Source: an uncultured Lachnospiraceae bacterium
GTDB lineage: Bacteria > Bacillota > Clostridia > Lachnospirales > Lachnospiraceae
Assembly: GCA_934293575.1 (NCBI GenBank)
Contig: CAKQYU010000002.1
Span: 310,001 to 374,000 of the forward strand
DNA: 64,000 bases
Reading direction: 5' to 3'
Shown: positions 25,899-33,196 of the stretch, piece after piece
How positions within the stretch are numbered: the first letter of the stretch is position 1
Layout: each line of letters opens with the position of its first letter
Position numbers and translations under genes: made by a program
The notes under the pieces: model-generated
Seen by the model: only the letters and a program-made list of their open reading frames with translations
What the model was told of the DNA's origin: nothing
Databases searched by the model: none

Positions 25899-25921
25899 CA
25901 ATTGAATTGTTATCGGGATAA

Positions 25922-25969
25922 TCGCCGGAATTTCAATGGTGTGACACCATAGATTTCGGCGAAATTTTT
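25922..25969 (+). terminator. Long hairpin terminator after queA
   Basis: TCGCCGGAAT... (from 25922) pairs with ...ATTTCGGCGA (to 25962) around the inner stem ATGGTG-TGA-CACCAT, followed by AATTTTTG. Confidence 0.7.
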
Positions 25970-26006
25970 GTGAATTTTTCCTGATTTTCATAGCCGACCG
26001 CATTGG

Positions 26007-26040
26007 AAAAGCCGTGCAATGGATATGCACGGCTTTTGTT
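26007..26040. terminator. Second hairpin between queA and aroA
   Basis: AAAAGCCGTGCA (26007-26018) and TGCACGGCTTTT (26026-26037) form a perfect 12-bp stem with A and T tracts on both sides, suiting the minus-strand tyrA-aroA unit as well. Confidence 0.75.
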
Positions 26041-26063
26041 TACATAATGTCAGTTCTGCGATT

Positions 26064-27341
26064 CTACAATCCGTATAAATCGGTATAAAACGTCGGGTAG
26101 GAGATATTGACACATTCTGCTCCAAGTATTTCGGTATCTCCTTCGGCAAGACCTCCGGCAATTGAAAAACTCATAGCAATCCTGTGGTCTGATTTGGAAT
26201 CAATTGTGGCACCGTGAAGCGGTTTGCCGCCATGAATAATCATACCATCGTCGGTTGCTTCAATGTCAGCACCCATAGCAGACAGGTTTTGTACCATGAC
26301 ATCAATACGATTGGATTCCTTTACCTTTAATTCCGCGGCATCTTTGATTATGGTTGTGCCGTCTGCAAATGCCGCCATAATCGCAATAACCGGAATCTCA
26401 TCAATTAATTTCGGAATAATATCTCCTTCAATTGTACATCCGTGCAGGCTGCTGGTCCGTACGGTGATATCCGCTACCGGTTCGCCAATATCCTGTTTTA
26501 CGTTTGAGAGTGTAATATCGGCACCCATATTCTGACATACCGTAAGAATTCCGTCTCTGGTCGGATTGATACCGACATTACGGATTGTAATCTCGGAATT
26601 TGGTGTAATTAAGCCGGCAACAATAAAATAGGCAGCGGAAGAAATATCCCCCGGAACGGCAATGTGCTGGGCATGTAATTCGTTTGCGGGATGTACCGCT
26701 ACTGTTGTTCCGTTGCTTTTTATGTCAACTCCAAAGGATTCAAACATAAGCTCTGTATGATTTCTGGAAAGAGCGGGTTCGGTTACACTGGTCACTCCTT
26801 CCGCAAAAAGACCAGCCAGTAAAATGGCGGATTTGACCTGTGCGGAAGCAACCGGGGAATCGTAATGGATTCCGTGCAAACGATCTCCGATGATTTTAAA
26901 CGGTGCACATTGTTCGGTAGCAAGACTTTCAAAACGTGCTCCCATTTGCGAAAGCGGTTTCATGATTCTTCCCATAGGACGTTTCCGGATGGATGCATCC
27001 CCATCTACCGTTGAGACAAACGGCTGTGCCGCTAAAATACCGGACATCAGTCGGGTTGTGGTTCCACTGTTACCGACATCTAAGGTAGAAGCGGGAGCAG
27101 ATAATCCATGAAGTCCCTTTCCGTGAATCAGCACCTGATTTGTCTTTGTGTTGTTTTCAATTTCAATTCCCATTTTCTGAAAGCATGCAATGGAAGATAA
27201 ACAGTCACCGCCCTGTAAGAAACCGGTCACTTCTGTTGTACCTCTGGCAAGAGAACCTAACATGATACTTCTGTGGGAAATGGATTTATCTCCCGGTACG
27301 GTGATTTCACCGTGTAATTTGTCAAAATGTCTGATTATCAT
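26064..27341 (-). CDS. aroA: 3-phosphoshikimate 1-carboxyvinyltransferase (EPSP synthase)
   Basis: The 425-residue enzyme joins phosphoenolpyruvate to shikimate-3-phosphate, the sixth shikimate step. PGDKSISHRSIMLGSLA, LDVGNSGTTTRLMSG, GDASIRKRPMGRI and the C-terminal SKSDHRIAMSF are all present and intact. The set resembles Bacillus-type EPSP synthases. ATG 27341 lies behind TAGGAG. It follows tyrA by 9 bases and shares its promoter. Confidence 0.95.
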   Translation of the reverse strand: MIIRHFDKLHGEITVPGDKSISHRSIMLGSLARGTTEVTGFLQGGDCLSSIACFQKMGIEIENNTKTNQVLIHGKGLHGLSAPASTLDVGNSGTTTRLMSGILAAQPFVSTVDGDASIRKRPMGRIMKPLSQMGARFESLATEQCAPFKIIGDRLHGIHYDSPVASAQVKSAILLAGLFAEGVTSVTEPALSRNHTELMFESFGVDIKSNGTTVAVHPANELHAQHIAVPGDISSAAYFIVAGLITPNSEITIRNVGINPTRDGILTVCQNMGADITLSNVKQDIGEPVADITVRTSSLHGCTIEGDIIPKLIDEIPVIAIMAAFADGTTIIKDAAELKVKESNRIDVMVQNLSAMGADIEATDDGMIIHGGKPLHGATIDSKSDHRIAMSFSIAGGLAEGDTEILGAECVNISYPTFYTDLYGL

Positions 27342-27350
27342 AAATAACTC

Positions 27351-28448
27351 CTATCGTTCGTATACAGTGTAGTGTTGCTGCTTCAGGATGGAAGCGGCAG
27401 TAACGGCGCTATCGTTATCGTAAAAAGACAATCGAAGAACGCCTTCGTTATCTTCCCGATTGTGTGTAATACCGATATTCTTAAGACTGATTCCGGCATC
27501 ACCAATAAATGTAACTGCGTGTGCGATTGCATTTGGTTCATCCGGTATGTCAACATATACCTCATAATTCATGCGTATAACACCGGTTGCATGTTCCGGT
27601 ATGGAATTGCGGTAATCTTTTGCGTGATCAAAGAAAGCGTAAATTCCTCTTGCATCTTCCGTCCGGATGGCATCAATAATGGTGTCAAGCTCTGTACGAA
27701 ATACCTGTAATCCTTTCACAACGTTATCCGGATTGCTAAGCAGAATATGTTCCCATACAACCGGATTCGAGGATGCAATTCTTGTGATGTCTTTAAAACC
27801 GCCGGCGGCTAATTGCTTCAGCATACCGGATTCATCCTCTTTCGAGGCAACAAGATTTACCAAGGAGGAGGCTATAACATGTGGAATATGGCTGATATAA
27901 GCGGTTATCTCATCATGTCGTTCCGGACTGTAACGGATGGGGATTGCCCCTAAGTCTTCAATAAAGGTCCGGAAAGTAGAAATTTTATCTTCACTTACGG
28001 TTTTGGAAGGTGTAATAAAATAATAGGCATTTTCAATCAGACGGTCATGTGCGGCTTCGTATCCACTGCGTTCCGAACCAACCATAGGATGTCCTCCGAT
28101 AAAGACATCGTCTAATTGCTGTTCATGAATAGCGGCATAAATATCGCTTTTTACACTTCCGACATCGGTCAGGATACAATCCTTATGTATGACACGCTTT
28201 AATATAGGAAGATATGCGATATTATAATGAACGGGAGCACATAAAAAAATGTAATTACAGTCTGCCATTGCCTCAATCGAAGTAACGGTTTTTGACAATG
28301 TATGCTCTTCCAATGCTGTTTGCAGGGCATGTTGGTCGACATCAAAGCCTAAAATATCCGTATTGGGGAAAATCCGCCGAATGGATTTTGCTATGGAACC
28401 ACCAATCAGACCCAGACCGATAAATCCAATTTGAAATTGCTTTTGCAT
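27351..28448 (-). CDS. tyrA: Prephenate dehydrogenase with C-terminal ACT domain
   Basis: This 365-residue NAD+-dependent enzyme converts prephenate to 4-hydroxyphenylpyruvate for tyrosine. The Rossmann motif GFIGLGLIGGSIAKSIR is at residues 8-24, VGSVKSDIY and GGHPMVGSERSGYEA mark the active site, and HIPHVIASSL lies in the helical dimerisation domain. Residues about 295-365 form an ACT domain (NYEVYVDIPDEPNAIAHAV), a likely site of tyrosine feedback. An in-frame ATG at 28478 would lie at or before the predicted transcription start, so ATG 28448 behind GGGTGG is chosen. Confidence 0.93.
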   Translation of the reverse strand: MQKQFQIGFIGLGLIGGSIAKSIRRIFPNTDILGFDVDQHALQTALEEHTLSKTVTSIEAMADCNYIFLCAPVHYNIAYLPILKRVIHKDCILTDVGSVKSDIYAAIHEQQLDDVFIGGHPMVGSERSGYEAAHDRLIENAYYFITPSKTVSEDKISTFRTFIEDLGAIPIRYSPERHDEITAYISHIPHVIASSLVNLVASKEDESGMLKQLAAGGFKDITRIASSNPVVWEHILLSNPDNVVKGLQVFRTELDTIIDAIRTEDARGIYAFFDHAKDYRNSIPEHATGVIRMNYEVYVDIPDEPNAIAHAVTFIGDAGISLKNIGITHNREDNEGVLRLSFYDNDSAVTAASILKQQHYTVYER

Positions 28449-28478
28449 AGTATTTACCACCCTTTCTCTAATAGCCAT

Positions 28479-28507
28479 ATTGTAGTATGATATAAAAATA
28501 ATGTCAA
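28479..28507 (-). promoter_or_regulatory. Promoter of tyrA-aroA
   Basis: On the minus strand TTGACA (28507-28502), 17 bases and TACAAT (28484-28479). Transcription would start near 28472, which supports the tyrA start at 28448. Confidence 0.8.
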
Positions 28508-28540
28508 CACTTTAAATTGCTAAAGCAACAGGAGGATAAT

Positions 28541-29263
28541 TTACAAAAGCTTCCGATATTCTTCCTCTGTCAGTGGACGGGATTGTCCGGATTTCAGATT
28601 TTCCGGTAAGGTTAAACCTCCAAAAGAGATTCTTTTTAGATAAATGACCTTTTTTCCTACCTTTTGTACCATTCGTTTGACCTGATGGAATTTACCCTCC
28701 TGAATGGTGATATAGACAAAGGATTGGTTTTCTTCTATATTAATGTGTTCAATTTCCAATTTGGCGGGAAGGGCAGTTTGTAAATCCGCATCACCGATTT
28801 CCAATCCGTTTTCAAATAAGGAAATATCTTCATCGGTAATGATACCTTCCACAACGGCATAATAAACTTTGTCTACATGGTGTTTTGGCGATAGAAGCCT
28901 GTGGGAGAGCGCGCCGTCATTTGTGATGAGTAACAGACCTTCCGTATCTTTATCAAGCCGGCCTACCGGAGCTAATCCCTTTCTCGTACTTGGTATCAGA
29001 TCAAGAACCGTAGGTGCGGTGTTGTCTTTTGTTGCACTGACATATCCTGCCGGTTTATTTAAAATATAATATTCATATTCGGATAATGAAACAGGCTGTC
29101 CCCGGAAGGTAACGGAATCACTGTCCGGATTGATTTTTTGTTCCGGCTTTGCCGCAGGAAGGCCGTTAATACAGACAATCTGCTGCCGGATATGGGATTT
29201 TATCTGACTTCGTGTTCCGATTCCCGCATCTGCTAAATATTTATCCAATCGTATCTGTGCCAT
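28541..29263 (-). CDS. rsuA: RsuA-family 16S rRNA pseudouridine synthase
   Basis: The 240-residue protein has an N-terminal S4 RNA-binding domain (about residues 3-48, RLDKYLADAGIGTRSQIK) and a catalytic domain with GRLDKDTEGLLLITNDG, in which the Asp is the nucleophile. GKFHQVKRMVQKVGKKV and LKRISFGG follow as in the RsuA/RluE/RluF branch. It most likely modifies U516 of 16S rRNA; the exact site is inferred from subgroup. GGAGGC precedes the ATG. Upstream on the minus strand is an extended -10, TGC-TATAAT (29305-29297). Confidence 0.88.
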   Translation of the reverse strand: MAQIRLDKYLADAGIGTRSQIKSHIRQQIVCINGLPAAKPEQKINPDSDSVTFRGQPVSLSEYEYYILNKPAGYVSATKDNTAPTVLDLIPSTRKGLAPVGRLDKDTEGLLLITNDGALSHRLLSPKHHVDKVYYAVVEGIITDEDISLFENGLEIGDADLQTALPAKLEIEHINIEENQSFVYITIQEGKFHQVKRMVQKVGKKVIYLKRISFGGLTLPENLKSGQSRPLTEEEYRKLL

Positions 29264-29657
29264 AAATTGCCTCCTTTCTTAAGGCGTCTGCAAAAAATTA
29301 TAGCATAAGATATGCAAGAAATATATGACATCCCTTAAAATTGTGATTTCTGTGTGAAGAATGTGTGAAAGCAGAAAAACTGAAAATTATGAAAAAATGT
29401 TATATTTGTATAAAAATATCGTGGATAATAGACAGATTACACAAAGAAAAGGGGGGTAATACAAGAAATCGACATAAAAAAACAGGAAAAATCGGTGCTT
29501 TGGTTAAAAATGAGCGCCCGGGGAGGGGTTGACATTTAGATTGTTAAATGATATATTACGTCATGTAACAAGTTTGTAACATTTTGATATGCATAGTTAG
29601 CGAGGGAAAGCTTAACTGCTTACTACAGGAGTAGTAAGGAATTAAATGGAGGACGTA
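29264..29657 (+). promoter_or_regulatory. Long regulatory interval before the SH3/3D wall protein
   Basis: This 394-base gap holds two divergent promoters. For the plus strand, TTGACA (29529-29534), 17 bases and TATATT (29552-29557) give a start near 29564 and a leader of about 93 bases. In the leader CTTACTAC-AGGA-GTAGTAAG (about 29618-29638) is a perfect 8-bp hairpin ending 7 bases before the RBS region, preceded by an imperfect GTTAGC/GCTTAAC pairing. The part 29330-29525 is A-rich, with no gene or aptamer I recognise. Confidence 0.55.
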
Positions 29658-31163
29658 ATGAGGCATAGCAGAAGACGTGTAATGAAGGAGCACTATAAAC
29701 TTTATATGAGAAAGCACATTTTGAATGGAAGATACTTTCAGAGAAATTTGCAGGTTGTAATGTGTATGGTACTTGTCGTTGCATTGACCGTTGGATGTGT
29801 TACGGTTGGAAAAACAATCGGTTCATCAGATGGTTCAAATCATGAAGTAAGTGTGAAGGAAGCATTATTCGGTAATAATGAAAGTAACACAAAGAGTGTA
29901 GCAAAAGACACAGAAGAAGTAACGGAAACTATCGTTGCAAGTGAAGATACAGAAGCAACAACAGATACAGAAGCAACAACAACAGAAGCGGTAGCAGTGT
30001 TGGCAGATACAACAGTGGCAGCCACAGAAGAACCAACAGAGGCAACAACAGAGGAACCAAGTTTGTTTGATGATCGTTGTATCGCAAATGTAGAAGATAC
30101 TTTGAATATTCGTCAGGAGCCAGATACAGATTCAGAATTTGTAGGTTCTATGGAATCAGGAGCAATTGCGATTGTTGAAGGTACAGAGGGCGAGTGGACA
30201 AAGATTAAGTCCGGCGATGTGGAAGGTTATGTATTGACACAATACATATTGACCGGAGCAGTAGCAGAGGCATTTGCAAAAGATTATGTAATTTTACATG
30301 GTACTGTATTAGAGGATGGTGTGAATGTTCGTACAGAAAAGTCTACGGATGCGGACATTGTAACTATTTTGGATAAGGATGCAGTGGTTACGGTATTGGA
30401 TGATCCGAATGCAGAGGAGAATACCGATTCGTCCGTAGTTGCATCAACAGAGCAGACAGAAGCAACAACGGAAAGTACTTCCACAGAGAGTACTTCTACA
30501 GAGAGTGCTTCCACAGAAGCAGCCGTTCAGACAGAGGAAGCAACACCTGCTGCGGAAACTGCAACAGAAGAATCGACAGATGATATTACCTGGATGCAGG
30601 TTCGATTAGAAGACGGACAGGAAGGTTATGTATCCGCTGATTTTATCAGTGTAGATGAATTATATCAGGTTGCCGTTTCCAAGGAAGAATTGGAGCGTAA
30701 GGCAGCAGAGGAAGAAGCAGCTCGTAAGGCGGCAGAAGAGGAAGCAGCCAGACAGGCAGCGGCAGAAGAAGCAGCTCGTAAGGCAGCAAACACAAAGAAG
30801 ACAACCGGTTCGGTATCATCCGGTAACGGTGGTTCTTATAAGGGAGCAAGTATTGCACCGATTACAGCAGCACAGGCAGGAGAAAGCCTTGGAACATTTA
30901 CAATTACAGGTTATTGCGGATGTGCAAAATGTAGCGGAGGAAGTAACCGGACAGCAACCGGTACAATCCCGACACAGGGTAGAACAATTGCTGCTGACCC
31001 AAGTGTGTTACCATATGGTACACAGGTAGTGATTGGTGGAGTTGTTTATACCGTAGAAGATTGCGGTAGTGGTGTGAATGGTAACCACATTGATATCTTC
31101 TTTGCAACGCATGAACAGGCGCTTGCATTCGGTAGAAGAAGCATGCAGGTATTTAAGTATTAA
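29658..31163 (+). CDS. Membrane-anchored SH3b / 3D-domain cell wall protein
   Basis: The 501-residue protein has a basic N-terminus, one membrane helix (about 32-52), Thr/Glu-rich spacers, a bacterial SH3 domain (about 140-197), a second SH3 domain split by a low-complexity insert (about 212-250 and 308-334), an Ala/Glu/Arg coiled coil (about 343-378) and a C-terminal 3D domain (about 411-501). FTITGYCGC, IAADPSVLPYGTQV and the Asp-rich end HIDIFF are the 3D hallmarks, also found in resuscitation-factor-like and MltA-like wall hydrolases. It probably binds and cuts peptidoglycan. ATG 29658 is preferred to 29646 because GGAGG at 29648-29652 fits only the former. Confidence 0.85.
   Translation: MRHSRRRVMKEHYKLYMRKHILNGRYFQRNLQVVMCMVLVVALTVGCVTVGKTIGSSDGSNHEVSVKEALFGNNESNTKSVAKDTEEVTETIVASEDTEATTDTEATTTEAVAVLADTTVAATEEPTEATTEEPSLFDDRCIANVEDTLNIRQEPDTDSEFVGSMESGAIAIVEGTEGEWTKIKSGDVEGYVLTQYILTGAVAEAFAKDYVILHGTVLEDGVNVRTEKSTDADIVTILDKDAVVTVLDDPNAEENTDSSVVASTEQTEATTESTSTESTSTESASTEAAVQTEEATPAAETATEESTDDITWMQVRLEDGQEGYVSADFISVDELYQVAVSKEELERKAAEEEAARKAAEEEAARQAAAEEAARKAANTKKTTGSVSSGNGGSYKGASIAPITAAQAGESLGTFTITGYCGCAKCSGGSNRTATGTIPTQGRTIAADPSVLPYGTQVVIGGVVYTVEDCGSGVNGNHIDIFFATHEQALAFGRRSMQVFKY
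30408..30581 (+). repeat. Low-complexity Thr/Ser/Glu insert with 15-base tandem units
   Basis: Codons 251-308 of the wall protein are a TEATTEST-like spacer. At about 30477-30521 three 15-base units of the form (A/G)CTTC(C/T)ACAGAGAGT stand in tandem, the last one diverged, encoding T/A-STES. Slippage could change its length. Confidence 0.6.
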
Positions 31164-31194
31164 AAATAAAATCATTTGGAATAAGTATGTCAGG

Positions 31195-31223
31195 AAAGCA
31201 CCCGATTGTGGGTGCTTTTCTTT
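31195..31223 (+). terminator. Terminator after the SH3/3D gene
   Basis: AAAGCACCC (31195-31203) pairs with GGGTGCTTT (31210-31218), then TCTTT. Confidence 0.85.
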
Positions 31224-31273
31224 GTGTATGGGATATGGTACAATAATTGCATTACGGAAATTGGAGAGGGAAG

Positions 31274-31954
31274 ATGTCGGTAATATTATTGGTGGAAGAT
31301 GATTATGCACTTGCAATGGGAACGGAATATGCATTGCAGTCAGAAGGATACCGTGTGATTTTGGCAGGAACAATTGAAGAAGCAAGGAAGAATCTGGATA
31401 AGACGGTAGATTTGATTTTATTGGATGTTATGCTGCCGGATGGGAACGGATATGATTTTTGCAGGGAAGTAAGGCAGCAAAATTGGGAGATTCCCATTAT
31501 TTTTCTTACTGCGGTCAGTGAAGAAGTTAATATCGTACAGGGATTGGATTTGGGTGCGGATGATTATATTGCAAAACCCTATCGTGTCAAAGAGCTGTTA
31601 TCGAGAATCGGAGCGCATTTAAGACGAGCAGGTTTACATAAAACAGAAATGCAACAACGTACATTTTCGTTTGGAAAGCATGTATTTTATGTGGATGACT
31701 TTCGTCTGTTAAAAGAGGGTGCGGTTGTGGAGTGTACACCAAGCGAACTTCGGCTTTTGAAGGAATTAATTCAAAATGAGGGGCAGATATTAAGCCGAAA
31801 TCAGCTTCTGGAACGGATTTATGATGTGGATGGATTATTTATTGATGATAATACCTTATCTGTGTATATGAAGCGGTTACGGAGCAAATTAGGTGAAGAT
31901 GCGGTATGGATAGAGACCGTGCGCGGCATGGGATATCGTTTCCGGAAACAATAA
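31274..31954 (+). CDS. OmpR-family response regulator
   Basis: The 226-residue protein has a receiver domain (about 1-120) with the acidic pair D9/D10, phospho-acceptor D51 (LILLDVMLPDGNG) and the conserved Lys in ADDYIAKPYR. A winged-helix DNA-binding domain follows (about 130-226), ending ETVRGMGYRFRKQ. It should be phosphorylated by the kinase encoded next and control the transporter operon after it. The frame opens nine codons earlier, but ATG 31274 behind GGAGAGGGAAG is the start. Pairing with an ABC export module resembles Bce/Van-type peptide-sensing systems. Confidence 0.92.
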   Translation: MSVILLVEDDYALAMGTEYALQSEGYRVILAGTIEEARKNLDKTVDLILLDVMLPDGNGYDFCREVRQQNWEIPIIFLTAVSEEVNIVQGLDLGADDYIAKPYRVKELLSRIGAHLRRAGLHKTEMQQRTFSFGKHVFYVDDFRLLKEGAVVECTPSELRLLKELIQNEGQILSRNQLLERIYDVDGLFIDDNTLSVYMKRLRSKLGEDAVWIETVRGMGYRFRKQ

Positions 31955-31981
31955 GACAGAATGGATGTAGCAGGGATTATT

Positions 31982-33013
31982 ATGAGAAGTGATTATGAGA
32001 GAAAACGGTTTCGAAATAAATATTGGAAGTACAGTCTGTTGCTTTTGGCGGTTTTGTTTGGATTAATGCTGCTTTATTACAAGCAAGTTTCTTTTTTTAT
32101 GGTATGGCTTGAGGGATTTTTTGCCCTGACACTTGTGGTTTTGTATGGGACAGCATATCGTTATATTGATCGGATTTGTTCCGAAATAGAAAAGGTATCC
32201 AATCAGATGGAAGTGGTGATGCGAACCAATCAGGCACCGGAACTTGGAGAATATCAGGAGGGTACTGTCGGGATTTTATACAGCAATTTTGAAAAAATGG
32301 TATGTGCCCTGCAAAAAAGCAGAGAAAAGGAATTAAAGGAAAAAGTTTTTTTAAGGGATATTATTTCGGATATATCCCATCAGTTAAAAACACCTTTGGC
32401 ATCCTTGAATGTATTTCTTGATTTGCTGCTCGAAGAGAAGGTAGAGGACAAAGATAAGCAAAAACAGATACTGAAGGAGGCGGAAAATCAACTCAGCCGT
32501 ATGGAATGGATGGTTCTTTCCATGTTGAAGCTGGCAAGGATTGAGGCAGGTGCAATTGAATTTCAAAATAAACAACAGCATTTGCTGCCTTTGTTGCTGC
32601 AGGCGAAAGAGGGTGTGCAGTTTCTGGTTGGCAACAGAAAACAGACACTTTCCATCAACTGTGATGAGGATTGCCGGTTGATATGTGATGGAGACTGGCT
32701 GGTGGAGGCAGTGATTAATCTGTTAAAGAATGCTTCTGATTATTCACCGGAAAATGCGAAGATATCCGTGGAGGTAGAAGACAGCAATGTATATACCAGA
32801 ATCTATATAAAGGATGAAGGAATCGGAATCGCACCGGATGACATCCCTAACATATTCAAACGGTTTTACCGGGTAAATAATACCGTGAATCCGAACAGTG
32901 TCGGAATCGGGTTATCCCTTACCAAATCGATTGTGGAAGGAATGGGCGGAAGTATCCATGTGCAGAGCGAGGTTTCAAAATATACCTGGTTTGTGATTAC
33001 ATTTATAAAATAA
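31982..33013 (+). CDS. Sensor histidine kinase
   Basis: The 343-residue membrane kinase has two helices (about 16-33 and 38-57) with almost no extracellular loop, as in intramembrane-sensing kinases that depend on a partner transporter. The dimerisation box SDISHQLKTPLASL carries H133. The ATPase domain shows NLLKNASDYS (N box), DEGIGIAPDD (G1), FKRFYR (F box) and GIGLSLTKSI (G2). ATG 31982 has AGGG upstream; an in-frame ATG at 31961 lacks a site. It is co-transcribed with the regulator 27 bases upstream. Confidence 0.9.
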   Translation: MRSDYERKRFRNKYWKYSLLLLAVLFGLMLLYYKQVSFFMVWLEGFFALTLVVLYGTAYRYIDRICSEIEKVSNQMEVVMRTNQAPELGEYQEGTVGILYSNFEKMVCALQKSREKELKEKVFLRDIISDISHQLKTPLASLNVFLDLLLEEKVEDKDKQKQILKEAENQLSRMEWMVLSMLKLARIEAGAIEFQNKQQHLLPLLLQAKEGVQFLVGNRKQTLSINCDEDCRLICDGDWLVEAVINLLKNASDYSPENAKISVEVEDSNVYTRIYIKDEGIGIAPDDIPNIFKRFYRVNNTVNPNSVGIGLSLTKSIVEGMGGSIHVQSEVSKYTWFVITFIK

Positions 33014-33024
33014 GAAAACTTTAA

Positions 33025-33086
33025 GTGACAAAATTGTAAGATTAAAATACCAATCTGTCACGGAAATGTAATGGATGCATTATAAA
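33025..33086 (+). promoter_or_regulatory. Candidate response-regulator operator and promoter of the ABC operon
   Basis: Two related 14-base elements, 33026-33039 and 33058-33071, share TnACnnAAnTGTAA (10 of 14 identical) at a 32-base distance, about three helical turns. GTGACA and TGTCAC also form an inverted pair. The second element occupies the -35 position of TATAAA (33081-33086), where no good -35 exists. That is the usual design of promoters activated by OmpR-type regulators. Confidence 0.5.
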
Positions 33087-33089
33087 ATG

Positions 33090-33117
33090 AGTACAGTTGA
33101 TGACTGTACTTTTTTTG
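33090..33117 (+). terminator. Terminator after the two-component genes
   Basis: AGTACAGT (33090-33097) pairs with ACTGTACT (33103-33110), followed by seven T residues. It separates the kinase transcript from the ABC operon. Confidence 0.85.
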
Positions 33118-33196
33118 TGCAATAAGAGGAAACGTTATCGGTACAAATTATACAGATTAACCGTTTATTACGAGGTAAAGAGAAGGGAGAGAGGAT

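Noticed and set aside
29390..29533. 47-codon plus-strand open frame in the 29.3-29.6 kb gap
   Set aside because: No Shine-Dalgarno before the ATG, irregular composition, and it ends within the -35 of the downstream promoter.
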